A DNA stretch of 64,000 nucleotides. Source: Anaerococcus sp. Marseille-P3915. Lineage in GTDB: Bacteria; Bacillota; Clostridia; Tissierellales; Peptoniphilaceae. A program made the translations under genes and the position numbers. Each line of letters opens with the position of its first letter. Position 1 is the stretch's first letter. The stretch lies in the NCBI RefSeq assembly GCF_900258475.1, contig NZ_LT984888.1, positions 597,688 through 661,687 of the forward strand, written 5' to 3'. This document shows positions 18,263 to 26,412 of the stretch, in pieces. The notes under the pieces are model-generated. The model searched no databases. It saw only the letters and a list, made by a program, of their open reading frames with translations, and was not told where the DNA came from.

Positions 18263-18296
18263 TTTGTCACGAATATGATACAATATCCGTGACAAA
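18263..18296 (+). promoter_or_regulatory. AbiE promoter inside a 9-bp inverted repeat
   Basis: TTTGTCACG (18263-18271) and CGTGACAAA (18288-18296) flank a spacer holding a TACAAT-like -10. The left arm provides a TTGTCA -35. Known AbiEi antitoxins repress their own promoter by binding inverted repeats, so autoregulation is expected. Confidence 0.65.
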
Positions 18297-18307
18297 GGAG
18301 AATTGTA

Positions 18308-18919
18308 ATGAGTTCATATATGGAAATAATATCAGATAAAATAAATAGCTTCGACTCACATAAAGTATTTTTTGCAAATGACTTTTTAGATATTGCATCT
18401 AATGCTACGGTTAGACAGATATTAAAAAGATTAGCAGACGAAGATAAAATTAAGCGTGTAATTGATGGCTTTTATTACAATCCAAGATACAGTGAATTAA
18501 TTGGAGAGTACGAAGCAGTATCAATACATGAGTTAGCACTTGCTATATCAAGAAAATACAATTGGAATATTGCACCATATAATAGCACAGCCTTAAACTT
18601 ATTAGGACTTTCAACACAAGTTCCGACTCACTATAAATATATATCTAGTGGAAGATATAAGGAATATAAAATTGGGAATACGGTTTTAGAATTTAAAAAA
18701 GTAAATCCAGGAGAAATTGCCAATATGTCCCTAAAGACGGCAACAGTTATTCAAGCAATTAAGTCTTTGGGCAAAGAAAATATAACTAGCGAAGTTATAC
18801 AAAAGATAAGAGAAAACTTAAGTGAAAAAGAAAGAATAAACTTAATGAACGAATCAAAATCAGTTCCATCATGGATATATGAAGTGATAAGGGAAATTTG
18901 TGAGGGTCAAAATGAATAA
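18308..18919 (+). CDS. AbiEi-type antitoxin / transcriptional repressor (type IV TA)
   Basis: A 203-residue protein with an N-terminal winged-helix DNA-binding region (about 25-60, NATVRQILKRLADEDKIKRVIDGFYY) followed by the AbiEi_3/DUF6088-type domain. The family is the antitoxin of type IV abortive-infection systems: it represses the operon and counters the nucleotidyltransferase toxin without direct binding. It is directly upstream of the toxin gene and overlaps it by eight bases. The start follows AAAGGAGAATTGTA next to the operator's right arm. Base composition is more AT-rich than htpG, with more ATA and TTA codons, in keeping with transfer. Confidence 0.85.
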   Translation: MSSYMEIISDKINSFDSHKVFFANDFLDIASNATVRQILKRLADEDKIKRVIDGFYYNPRYSELIGEYEAVSIHELALAISRKYNWNIAPYNSTALNLLGLSTQVPTHYKYISSGRYKEYKIGNTVLEFKKVNPGEIANMSLKTATVIQAIKSLGKENITSEVIQKIRENLSEKERINLMNESKSVPSWIYEVIREICEGQNE

Positions 18920-19895
18920 GTTTTATATAGAAAACAAAGAAGATCTAAGGGTCTTAATAGTCAATACTGCAAGAAAGAAAAATATATCTGAAGCAGTCAT
19001 TGAAAAGGACTATTGGGTTACTTTTATCTTAGACTATCTATTTAAAGAAAATAAATGGAAAGAATATTTTACCTTTAAAGGTGGCACATCACTTTCAAAA
19101 TGCTTTGGACTTATAGAAAGATTTTCTGAAGATATAGATCTAATCTTAGATTGGAGAGTATTAGGATATGAAGAAAAAGAACCATGGTTAGAAAGGTCAA
19201 ATACCAAGCAAGATAAATTCAACAAAGCGGTTAATGAAAAGACAGAAGAATTTTTAAGAGATGAATTTTTAAAAGTTTTAGAACAAGATTTAAACGATTT
19301 TAACTTTAAATTTTCCATAGATACAATAGACCCACAAACAATTCTATGTAAATATCCTAAAATTTTTAAATCTAATTATTTAAGTCAAAATATAAGGCTT
19401 GAAATAGGAAGCCTTGCAGCATGGACACCAGCAATTGATGTTGAAGTTTTACCTATAATTGGTGAAGCCTATCCAAATGTATTTAAAGAAAAAACTAATA
19501 TTAGAACAGTATCAGCAGAAAGAACCTTTTGGGAAAAGGCTACTATACTTCATCATGAAGCAAATAGACCAGAAGATTCTCCTATGCCCCATAGGTATGC
19601 AAGACACTTTTATGACCTATATAAGATAGCAGATTCAGATTTTAAAAATAAAGCCTTAAAGGACAAAGATTTATTAAAAAAAGTGATTGAATTTAAAATG
19701 AAATTCTACCCCAGAAAGTGGGCTAGGTATGAAGATGCATTAAATGGTAGATTAAAGTTAGTTCCAGGAGAGTTTCGATTTTCTGAAATAGAAAAAGATT
19801 ATAAAGCTATGGCTGAAATGATTTATGGAGATTATCCAAACTTTGAAGAGATTATAAAAGCTCTTAAAGAACTAGAAAAAGAAATTAATGATTAA
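18912..19895 (+). CDS. AbiEii-type nucleotidyltransferase toxin (type IV TA)
   Basis: A 327-residue protein of the AbiEii/DUF1814 family. FKGGTSLSKCFG (about 55) is the nucleotidyltransferase GGxS site and RFSEDIDL (about 70) gives the two metal-binding Asp residues. The later ERTFWEKATILHHEA and HFYDLY segments are typical for the family. Such toxins modify tRNA or other RNA ends and block growth, often on phage infection. The start at 18912 is preferred over a GTG four codons upstream because it matches the overlap pattern with the antitoxin stop. The gene is intact. Confidence 0.87.
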   Translation: MNKFYIENKEDLRVLIVNTARKKNISEAVIEKDYWVTFILDYLFKENKWKEYFTFKGGTSLSKCFGLIERFSEDIDLILDWRVLGYEEKEPWLERSNTKQDKFNKAVNEKTEEFLRDEFLKVLEQDLNDFNFKFSIDTIDPQTILCKYPKIFKSNYLSQNIRLEIGSLAAWTPAIDVEVLPIIGEAYPNVFKEKTNIRTVSAERTFWEKATILHHEANRPEDSPMPHRYARHFYDLYKIADSDFKNKALKDKDLLKKVIEFKMKFYPRKWARYEDALNGRLKLVPGEFRFSEIEKDYKAMAEMIYGDYPNFEEIIKALKELEKEIND

Positions 19896-19933
19896 AACTC
19901 CTGAAATATTTTGAAAAGGAGGAATAAACATAG

Positions 19934-20069
19934 GCAAAATTGATAGCAGGACTACTCCTAGACCAAGCAAGACTAATAGAAGGCCTAGAAATCGAAGACC
20001 TAGTGGCATATGCTAAGAATATTTGGAAACTAATTTAATAAAAAATACAAAGGAAAGTACGGAAAATCT
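19934..20069 (+). pseudogene. Duplicated htpG 3' end plus terminator half
   Basis: From 19934 the DNA repeats the last 34 codons and stop of htpG (stop at 20036-20038), then the 3' flank up to the terminator loop. Compared by eye with 18047-18183 it shows about 11 differences in 137 positions. Only three codon changes alter residues (M to L, R to G, P to L), so the copy diverged under selection elsewhere before arriving here. There is no start codon. The terminator's right half continues after the insertion sequence at 21553. Confidence 0.85.
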
Positions 20070-20107
20070 GACCTGAACCCGTAAACACGGAATAATTTAA
20101 TAATATT

Positions 20108-20902
20108 TTAAGCGGAATGTAATCTGTACATAACAGGGGACATTCCGTTTAATTTTGTTTTAATCCTATCCTCATTGTACCATTTTATATATTTTTCAGT
20201 CTCATTTCTTAAATGATCATAACTTTTAAAATCTTCTCCATAATACATTTCCTGTTTCAATATTCCAAAGAAGTTCTCCATTGGAGAATTGTCTAGACAA
20301 TTCCCTTTTCTTGACATACTTTGCCTTATATTCATCTTTTCTAGTTTTTTAGTCCAAGTACTATGTTGGTAATGAAATCCTTGGTCTGAGTGTATAGTTA
20401 AATCTTTAATGTCCTTATTTTCTTTTAACGCTCTTTCTAGCATAGTATTAGTTAATTCTATTGTTGGGTGATTGCTTAGGGTATAGCTGATTATTTCACT
20501 GTTGTATAGGTCTAATATTGGTGATAAGTATAGTTTCTTTTCTTGTCCTTTAATTCTAAATTCTGTTACATCTGTTAGCCATAATTGGTTCGGTTTATCA
20601 GCTTTAAATTCTCTATTTACAACATTATCTGCTACTTTACCTATTTGTCCCTTGTATGATGAGTATTTTCTTGATCTAGTTTTAAATTTAGAGCATAGCA
20701 AGGATTCTTCTCTCATTATTCTTAAGACTTTTTTATGATTAATATTAAAGCCTTTATTTTTTAATACCATAGTTACTCTTCTATAGCCATATCTACCTTT
20801 TGATGCTTCTACTATGGTTGTTATTTCTTTTCTAATTTCTTTATCTTTATCTATTGGTTTAGCTAATTTCATCTTCCATTCATAGTATGATGATTTTGGC
20901 AA
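20108..20902 (-). CDS. IS3-family transposase OrfB (catalytic part)
   Basis: 264 residues from the first Met, containing an HTH_21 part (YGYRRVTMVLKNKGFNINHKKVLRIM) and the rve integrase core. The DDE residues are in LTDVTEF, IHSDQGFHYQ and NSPMENFFGILK. The frame stays open upstream of 20902 to about 20975 (KIILKLQKEYPKSKISEWLEIAEL is part of it), so the protein is most likely made as an OrfA-OrfB fusion by -1 frameshifting and not from its own start. Confidence 0.9.
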   Translation of the reverse strand: MPKSSYYEWKMKLAKPIDKDKEIRKEITTIVEASKGRYGYRRVTMVLKNKGFNINHKKVLRIMREESLLCSKFKTRSRKYSSYKGQIGKVADNVVNREFKADKPNQLWLTDVTEFRIKGQEKKLYLSPILDLYNSEIISYTLSNHPTIELTNTMLERALKENKDIKDLTIHSDQGFHYQHSTWTKKLEKMNIRQSMSRKGNCLDNSPMENFFGILKQEMYYGEDFKSYDHLRNETEKYIKWYNEDRIKTKLNGMSPVMYRLHSA

Positions 20903-20964
20903 TTCAGCTATTTCTAACCATTCACTTATCTTGCTTTTAGGATATTCTTTTTGTAACTTGAGGA

Positions 20965-21504
20965 TTATTTTTGTTTTTTCCTTGCTTCTGCTTCCTCTTC
21001 CAGGAGCAAGGCTTGTAGCTTTTTTTCGTATATTATCTTCATTTTGAGAAGTCTATTTTCTTCTCTTAATCTTATTAATTCTTCTCTTTCAGTTTCATTT
21101 ATTGGAGTATTAAGTTTAGACTTTTTATTTAATTTGGTCATATTTTTTCTAGGCCTTCCTCTGTTATCCTCTAGTCCAGATAAACCACGCTGTCTATATG
21201 CTCTCTCCCGATTACATATTATTGATTTATTGCTTATATTAAAGTGCTCTGCGGTTTGTCTGAATGAGATATTATTGATTTGCCTATATTGTATTACAGA
21301 TAGCTTAAATTCACTAGTGAATTTATCTTTATTTTGCTTTTTTGATAAGTTATCAAATCCACCTGATTGATATTTGATTATCCAGTTTTGTAATGTACCT
21401 TCGGGTATATCATATTTTTTAGCAACCATCGGACTGCCTCCAGATTCCCCTGATAAATATTCCGTTACTAGTTTGATTTTAAATTCTTTTGTATATTTTG
21501 GCAT
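20965..21504 (-). CDS. IS3-family transposase OrfA (helix-turn-helix part)
   Basis: A 179-residue protein with two helix-turn-helix regions (KEFKIKLVTEYLSG..GTLQNWI and EFKLSVIQYRQINNISFRQTAEHFNIS) and a C-terminal leucine-zipper-like helix (about 135-165). It binds the IS ends. An A6 tract (20974-20979 on the minus strand) just before its stop lies where OrfB's frame enters in -1, so it is the likely slippery site. Confidence 0.9.
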   Translation of the reverse strand: MPKYTKEFKIKLVTEYLSGESGGSPMVAKKYDIPEGTLQNWIIKYQSGGFDNLSKKQNKDKFTSEFKLSVIQYRQINNISFRQTAEHFNISNKSIICNRERAYRQRGLSGLEDNRGRPRKNMTKLNKKSKLNTPINETEREELIRLREENRLLKMKIIYEKKLQALLLEEEAEARKKQK

Positions 21505-21552
21505 ACAAAAACCCCTCCATCCGTATTCCGGATTTTGGGGTTCAGGTCAATC

Positions 21553-21576
21553 TGTACTTTCCTTTTTCCTTGCATA
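21553..21576 (+). terminator. Right half of the duplicated htpG terminator
   Basis: TGTACTTTCCTTTTT continues the GGAAAGTAC half found before the insertion sequence at about 20052-20060. The hairpin is now split by 1.48 kb. Confidence 0.7.
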
Positions 21577-21658
21577 AAATTATCTTTATGAGGTATTTGA
21601 TGTTTTTTATTTGGGTATAAAAAAATAAAGGATATTTAACAAGTTAGAAGGAATTTAT

Positions 21659-22033
21659 ATGGATAATTTTAAGCGATTTCAAGTGGAAAATTATAGGGAA
21701 GATTTCATACATATAGATCAAATAAAATGGGACGGTGAGGGTCTAAAAAATAACTTAGAAGCTGAAAAGAATCATATCAAAATCAACTTGATATTTGCTG
21801 ACATAGTCTACCTCTATTCAAACACTTTGGAATTATACAAGCCAAGCTGGTGGATAGGTAAAGAAGGAGATTACTACCCATTCTATTATGCTGAAGATTC
21901 AGAATATATTAGCAAGTTAAAGAAAGAAGTAGATCATATTAAGGATAATAAAATAATACACTTTGTAATAATTGGTGTAGATAATGTTGTAGATGTCTTA
22001 ACATCAGATTTTCCCAAAACTAATATTAGATAA
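21659..22033 (+). CDS. Hypothetical protein, 124 residues
   Basis: Not recognised. A soluble acidic protein without signal or membrane segments, with aromatic-rich stretches (SWWIGKEGDYYPFYYAEDSEY). It starts after GAAGGAATTTAT and lies between an insertion sequence and a lipoprotein gene, about 70 bases ahead of the latter. The size, acidity and accessory location would fit an immunity-like or orphan island protein, but nothing specific supports this. Confidence 0.55.
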   Translation: MDNFKRFQVENYREDFIHIDQIKWDGEGLKNNLEAEKNHIKINLIFADIVYLYSNTLELYKPSWWIGKEGDYYPFYYAEDSEYISKLKKEVDHIKDNKIIHFVIIGVDNVVDVLTSDFPKTNIR

Positions 22034-22102
22034 GATCTTCTAAATATAGTTGATAATTGCTTGTTAAGACTGTTGCTTAAAAAATTAAGGAAGGTGGATT
22101 TT

Positions 22103-22645
22103 ATGAATTATTCTAAGTCTTGGAGTTTTAAGAAGCTTTTAGGAATTTTCCTTTGGGCATTTTTGCTTGCTGGCATGTTTTTACTAGTAAGCTGTGGTAA
22201 AGAATCTGTATCAGAAAAGAAAGAGGATATAGAATTTCCTGTCGATGATAAGGGATACCCGCAAAACAATCTGGTAATGATCAATGGCAAATCTTATCCT
22301 ATAGATTTTGTAGGTCAATCACAAATGGAATCTGAAATTGAAGTTAAAATGGATGGGGATAGGGACTTTGTTGAGATTACTCTTCCCCAAGGACCTCTTA
22401 TTAACTATTGGAGTCTTGATGAAAAAGAATACATGAATTTGACTTCATATAGTAGGATTGATTTTCCAATTAAAAACGAAAATATGGTCGAAGGACCATC
22501 TGCAGCTGTACAAAAATTTGTGCTTAATGTTGTAAGAGGAGAAACTTCAGAAATTTTACTAAAGTGGGCAAATGTAGATGATATGGATAAGTTATTTAAG
22601 GATAAGAAAGAGGATTATATCTTAAAAATTTTAGTAACTTATTAG
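22103..22645 (+). CDS. Hypothetical lipoprotein
   Basis: A 180-residue protein with a lipoprotein signal ending at LLVSCGKES (Cys about 32), then a charged linker and a soluble domain of unknown family rich in short beta-type stretches (EIEVKMDGDRDFVEITLPQGPL). The start at 22103 has AAGGAAGGTGG upstream; a longer frame from 22061 lacks one and would bury the signal. It is probably exposed on the cell surface. Confidence 0.65.
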   Translation: MNYSKSWSFKKLLGIFLWAFLLAGMFLLVSCGKESVSEKKEDIEFPVDDKGYPQNNLVMINGKSYPIDFVGQSQMESEIEVKMDGDRDFVEITLPQGPLINYWSLDEKEYMNLTSYSRIDFPIKNENMVEGPSAAVQKFVLNVVRGETSEILLKWANVDDMDKLFKDKKEDYILKILVTY

Positions 22646-22661
22646 AAAATTTTGTTACAAA

Positions 22662-22685
22662 GGGGCTGGATTTTAGCCCCTATTA
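22662..22685 (+). terminator. Terminator after the lipoprotein gene
   Basis: GGGGCT pairs with AGCCCC; the T run is weak (TATTAG). Confidence 0.45.
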
Positions 22686-22730
22686 GTTTGTAAGAATTTG
22701 AAAAAATAGGTAAATTTTCTCATGAACTAG

Positions 22731-22777
22731 TATAATAATATAAAAAGAAAGTCGGGAGACCAAGGTCTCCTTTTTAT
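22731..22777 (+). promoter_or_regulatory. Leader with -10 box and small terminator-like hairpin before the aminopeptidase
   Basis: TATAAT at 22731-22736 is followed by GGAGACC-AA-GGTCTCC (22755-22770) and TTTTTATT, all before the GGGAGGAAAT ribosome site. Transcription from this -10 would pass through a terminator-type hairpin before reaching the gene. Confidence 0.5.
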
Positions 22778-22788
22778 TGGGAGGAAAT

Positions 22789-24171
22789 ATGGAATATAAA
22801 AGAACTAATGCTTGGCTTGCCATGGATGATGATGACCTTGATAAGTTAGAAGCTATGTCTAAAGATTATCTAGAATTTATGGATAAGTCTAAGACTGAGA
22901 GAATGGCTGTTAAGGAGATTGTTAAAAGAGCTGAGGCAGCTGGTTTTAGAAATCTTGATGATTTAATCGCAAGTGGTGACCTTAAGGCTGGGTCCAAGGC
23001 TTATGTTATCAATAGAAATAAGGCTGTGGCTATGTTTGTGATTGGTAGGGAGGATTTAGAAAAGGGTATGACTATTGTCGGTGCCCACCTAGATAGCCCA
23101 AGGCTTGACCTTAAGCCAGTTCCACTTTTTGAAAAAAGCCATGCAGCTTACCTTAAGACCCACTATTATGGGGGTATTAAGAAATATCACTGGACAAATA
23201 TTCCCCTTAGCCTTGTGGGTGTAGCCTTTACTAAGGATGGAAAAAAAGTTGATATTTCAATAGGAGAAAGGGACGATGAGCCAGTATTTTTCATCTCTGA
23301 GCTTTTAATCCACCTTTCAGCTGACCTTAACCAAAAAAAGGCCAGCGAAGTTATAACAGGTGAGCAACTTAATATCATGGTTGGCTCAATTCCACTTAAG
23401 GATGAGAAGGAAAATCCTATTAAGAAGAATGTCCTTAAGATTTTAAATGAAAAATATGGAATAGAAGAGGAAGATTTCCTTACAGCTGAGCTAAATGTAA
23501 TACCTGCTACAAAGGCTCGTGAAGTAGGCCTTGATAGGTCAATGATTATGGCCTATGGCCACGATGATAAGGTATGCTCTTATGCAGCCCTTAAGGCAAT
23601 TCTAGAAGTAGAAAATCCAGAAAAGACCCTAGTTGGACTATTTGTAGATAAGGAAGAAATAGGATCTGTTGGTGCAACAGGCATGACCAGCCAATTTTTC
23701 GAAGACATGACCCTTGAAATCCTAAATGCCTTTGGCAAGGGAAATGTTGTTAGCTTAAAGCGTGCACTTAGAAATTCTAAGGTGCTTTCAGCAGATGTGA
23801 CCCTAGCAGAAGATGCAAATTTCTTAGAGGCTACAGAAGAGATGAATACAGCCAAGCTTGGCCATGGGGTTTGCCTAACTAAATATACAGGCAGCCGTGG
23901 CAAGGGTGGCTCAAATGATGCTGACAGCGAATATCTAGCTGAAGTAAGGACTGCCTTTGGAAAAGATGCTGCTATTTGGCAAACAGGTGAGCTTGGTAAA
24001 ATCGACCAAGGTGGTGGTGGAACAATCGCCTATATCCTTGCAGAATACGGCATGAGTGTAGTCGATTGCGGTACACCAGTGGTATCTATGCATGCTCCTT
24101 TAGAAGTTATCTCAAAGGCAGATTTATATCAGACTTTTAAAGCATATCTTGCCTTCTATAAACATATCTAA
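22789..24171 (+). CDS. M18 family aminopeptidase
   Basis: A 460-residue cytoplasmic zinc aminopeptidase of the M18 (aspartyl/lysyl aminopeptidase) family. GAHLDSPRLDLKP (about 92-104) holds the first metal ligands, the DKEEIGSVGATG segment (about 286) the catalytic/bridging acids, and the end (TPVVSMHAPLEVISKADLYQTFKAY) the last His ligand. It frees N-terminal residues from peptides imported by systems such as the ABC transporter at 4.0-9.1 kb. The start at 22789 is chosen because GGGAGG lies eight bases upstream; a TTG four codons earlier overlaps the ribosome site. Confidence 0.9.
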   Translation: MEYKRTNAWLAMDDDDLDKLEAMSKDYLEFMDKSKTERMAVKEIVKRAEAAGFRNLDDLIASGDLKAGSKAYVINRNKAVAMFVIGREDLEKGMTIVGAHLDSPRLDLKPVPLFEKSHAAYLKTHYYGGIKKYHWTNIPLSLVGVAFTKDGKKVDISIGERDDEPVFFISELLIHLSADLNQKKASEVITGEQLNIMVGSIPLKDEKENPIKKNVLKILNEKYGIEEEDFLTAELNVIPATKAREVGLDRSMIMAYGHDDKVCSYAALKAILEVENPEKTLVGLFVDKEEIGSVGATGMTSQFFEDMTLEILNAFGKGNVVSLKRALRNSKVLSADVTLAEDANFLEATEEMNTAKLGHGVCLTKYTGSRGKGGSNDADSEYLAEVRTAFGKDAAIWQTGELGKIDQGGGGTIAYILAEYGMSVVDCGTPVVSMHAPLEVISKADLYQTFKAYLAFYKHI

Positions 24172-24222
24172 AATACTGATATCTACCCATTTGATCAGCT
24201 ATAAAAACTTTGCGAAAAATAT

Positions 24223-24288
24223 TTGACAATACTTTTAGCAGATGTATAATATATATTTTTTGACAAATACGTCCCTCTAGGGTATAAT
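24223..24288 (+). promoter_or_regulatory. Tandem sigma-A promoters of veg
   Basis: Two complete promoters lie in series: TTGACA-N16-TATAAT (24223-24250) and TTGACA-N17-TATAAT (24260-24288). Confidence 0.8.
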
Positions 24289-24318
24289 GATATAAGTATC
24301 AAACGGAAGGATGATTAA

Positions 24319-24558
24319 ATGGCACAAAGATCAGTTCACGATATTAGAAAAGAAGTTGAAAGTTCGGTAGGTAAGGAAGTAATTCTCAAGGCCGATATGG
24401 GCAGGAAGAGAGTTAAAACTAAGACAGGTGTCATAGTAGATGCATTTCCAAGTGTATTTACAGTAAAGGTCAACAACGACTTTGATGTGGAAAGAACAGT
24501 GTCATACACTTATTCTGACATTCTCACATCTACAGTAAAATTGACTCCAAATAAATAA
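24319..24558 (+). CDS. veg: Veg protein
   Basis: A 79-residue protein matching the Veg family over its whole length (VGKEVILKADMGRKRVKTKTGVIVDAFPSVF core, an SH3-like small barrel). In Bacillus subtilis veg is highly expressed and promotes biofilm matrix formation; its molecular role is poorly known. The two strong promoters upstream fit high expression. It starts after GGAAGGATG and is followed by its own terminator. Confidence 0.9.
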   Translation: MAQRSVHDIRKEVESSVGKEVILKADMGRKRVKTKTGVIVDAFPSVFTVKVNNDFDVERTVSYTYSDILTSTVKLTPNK

Positions 24559-24562
24559 AAAT

Positions 24563-24590
24563 AGGGGCTGGCAAAACGGCTCCTTTTTTT
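24563..24590 (+). terminator. veg terminator
   Basis: GGGGCTG pairs with CGGCTCC (with G-U pairs), followed by seven T. Confidence 0.7.
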
Positions 24591-24622
24591 ATTAAAAAAT
24601 TCTTCCAAAAAGAAAGGGAACT

Positions 24623-25462
24623 ATGAAATACGCAGACTTACATATGCACACATCTTATTCAGATGGGGATTATGATATAGAAGAAGTAATAAAAATGATG
24701 GCTGAGGCAGGCCTTAAAAAAATTGCCATAACAGACCACGACAGGTGCGACCACTATGACAAAATCAAGACTCTTGGCAAGGCTTATGATCTTGAAACTA
24801 TAAAGGGGATAGAAATATCAGCCTATGACTATGAAGTGGGTAAAAAAGTTCATATAGTTGGTCTTTTCTTGCCAGATTCCACGCCTAACATTAAAAAACT
24901 TAATGACCACACAAATAAGCTCAGAGAAGCCTGTCACATCGAGCTTTTACCTGAACTTGCGAAAAAGGGATTTGACCTTGACTATGATTTTGTCAAAAAA
25001 TTTGCCCCAAATTCTATAATCTATAAGTCAGATATATTTTGGGCCCTAAAGGCCAAGTATCCAGAAAAGATGGAGGGTCTTGGCTTTAAGGATATTTTTA
25101 AGGAAAAAACTACGGATGACCTGGCTAGGAAAATGGGCTACATACCAGTAAAGGATGCCATTTCTGCCATAAATGAAGATTCTGGCCTATCAATTCTTGC
25201 CCATCCACAAGAATATGACAATTGGGATGAGATTGAAAAGTACGCAGGCTTTGGCCTAAGAGGAATTGAAATCAATCACTCCAGGATGAAGGGCGATGAT
25301 TTTGAAAGAGCAAGGGAAATTGCTAAAAAATTTGATTTTATCATGTCAGGAGGGTCTGATTTTCATAGATTGGGAAGATTTGAACTAGGAGATTATGGTC
25401 TAAGTCATGATGAATTTGATAAGTTAAGAGAGGATTTTAATGACAAATATTGTAATTCTTGA
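24623..25462 (+). CDS. PHP-domain phosphoesterase
   Basis: A 279-residue PHP protein. Metal-binding motifs are DLHMHTSYSDGDY (about 4-16), TDHDR (about 38), a later HPQEYDNW (about 194) and GGSDFHR (about 250). The layout resembles YciV/RNase AM-type 5'-3' nucleases and 3',5'-nucleotide phosphatases. Its 3' end overlaps the dehydrogenase start by 23 bases, so the two are coupled, although no shared pathway is evident. Confidence 0.85.
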   Translation: MKYADLHMHTSYSDGDYDIEEVIKMMAEAGLKKIAITDHDRCDHYDKIKTLGKAYDLETIKGIEISAYDYEVGKKVHIVGLFLPDSTPNIKKLNDHTNKLREACHIELLPELAKKGFDLDYDFVKKFAPNSIIYKSDIFWALKAKYPEKMEGLGFKDIFKEKTTDDLARKMGYIPVKDAISAINEDSGLSILAHPQEYDNWDEIEKYAGFGLRGIEINHSRMKGDDFERAREIAKKFDFIMSGGSDFHRLGRFELGDYGLSHDEFDKLREDFNDKYCNS

Positions 25463-26402
25463 TTCTAAACCCCTAAATCCAGGCGATATGAGCTTTGGTA
25501 GCCTAAAGAAGCTTGGAAATGTGACAGTTTATAAGGAATGCCCAAACGACATAGAAGAAATAATTAAAAGGGCCAAGGATGCTGAAATTCTCCTTATTTG
25601 CTATACAAAAATTACAAGAGATATTATAGAAAAACTTCCAAAGCTTAAATATATCGGTGTCCTATCGACAGGCTACGATTCTATTGACCTAGAGGCTGCA
25701 AGAAATAATGGGATTGTCGTTACAAATGTGCCAGCTTATGGAACTGATGCTGTGGCCCAGTTTGGCCTTGCTCTCCTTCTTGAGCTAACAACAAGGGTTG
25801 GTCACCACGATGGGGAAGTTAGAAAGGGTCGCTGGAAAAAGGAAGGCTTCTGGTATTTTGGAGATTTTCCACTAATAGAACTAGTTGGCAAAACCATTGG
25901 CATTATGGGACTTGGTAAGATTGGACTTGCAGCTGCCAAAATATATAAGGCCATGGGAATGGAAGTTATTGCCTACAATAGGAGCGAGAATGAAGAGGCA
26001 AAGGCTTTCGTAAAATATGTGACTAAGGATGAAATATTTGAGAAATCCGATATAATAGACCTTCACCTGCCTTTAAATGATCAGACAAAAGATATTATCA
26101 ACGAAGATTCAATTTCTAAGATGAAAGATGGGGTTATTATCATAAATACAGCAAGGGGCGGCCTAATTGATGAGGATGCCCTAATGGCAGGCTTAGATTC
26201 AGGCAAGATTTATGGGGCAGCCCTTGATGTCAATAAAACAGAGCCTATAAATGACGATAACCCAATGCTTGCTTATGATAATATAATCATAACCCCACAC
26301 ATGGCCTGGGGACCGGTTGAAACTCGTCAGAGGCTTCTAGAAATTGCCATAGATAATATCAGGGCCTTTGAAGCAGGTAAAGCGAAAAATGTAGTAAATT
26401 GA
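25440..26402 (+). CDS. D-2-hydroxyacid dehydrogenase
   Basis: A 320-residue NAD(P)-dependent enzyme that reduces a 2-oxoacid to a D-2-hydroxyacid, or the reverse. The Rossmann motif GLGKIGLAAAKIYKAMG is at about 154; catalytic Arg is in NTARGGLIDEDAL (about 234), Glu near 265 in NKTEPI, and His in ITPHMAW (about 284). It is closest in pattern to glycerate/hydroxypyruvate-type reductases. It is followed after ten bases by the alanine/glycine symporter gene, which suggests a link to serine/glycine metabolism; this is inference. Confidence 0.88.
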   Translation: MTNIVILDSKPLNPGDMSFGSLKKLGNVTVYKECPNDIEEIIKRAKDAEILLICYTKITRDIIEKLPKLKYIGVLSTGYDSIDLEAARNNGIVVTNVPAYGTDAVAQFGLALLLELTTRVGHHDGEVRKGRWKKEGFWYFGDFPLIELVGKTIGIMGLGKIGLAAAKIYKAMGMEVIAYNRSENEEAKAFVKYVTKDEIFEKSDIIDLHLPLNDQTKDIINEDSISKMKDGVIIINTARGGLIDEDALMAGLDSGKIYGAALDVNKTEPINDDNPMLAYDNIIITPHMAWGPVETRQRLLEIAIDNIRAFEAGKAKNVVN

Positions 26403-26412
26403 GAGGAGAATT

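Larger units (their letters stand above)
20070..21549 (-). mobile_element. Complete IS3-family (IS150-like) insertion sequence
   Basis: The 1480-base element has matching ends TGACCTGAACCC (20070-20081) and its inverse (21538-21549), with weaker pairing continuing inward. It is flanked by the 3-base direct repeat ATC (20067-20069 and 21550-21552), as expected for IS150-type transposition. It carries orfA and orfB on the minus strand with a -1 frameshift signal. It sits in the loop of the duplicated htpG terminator; removing it and one ATC rebuilds a complete hairpin. Both genes look intact, so it may be active. Confidence 0.92.
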
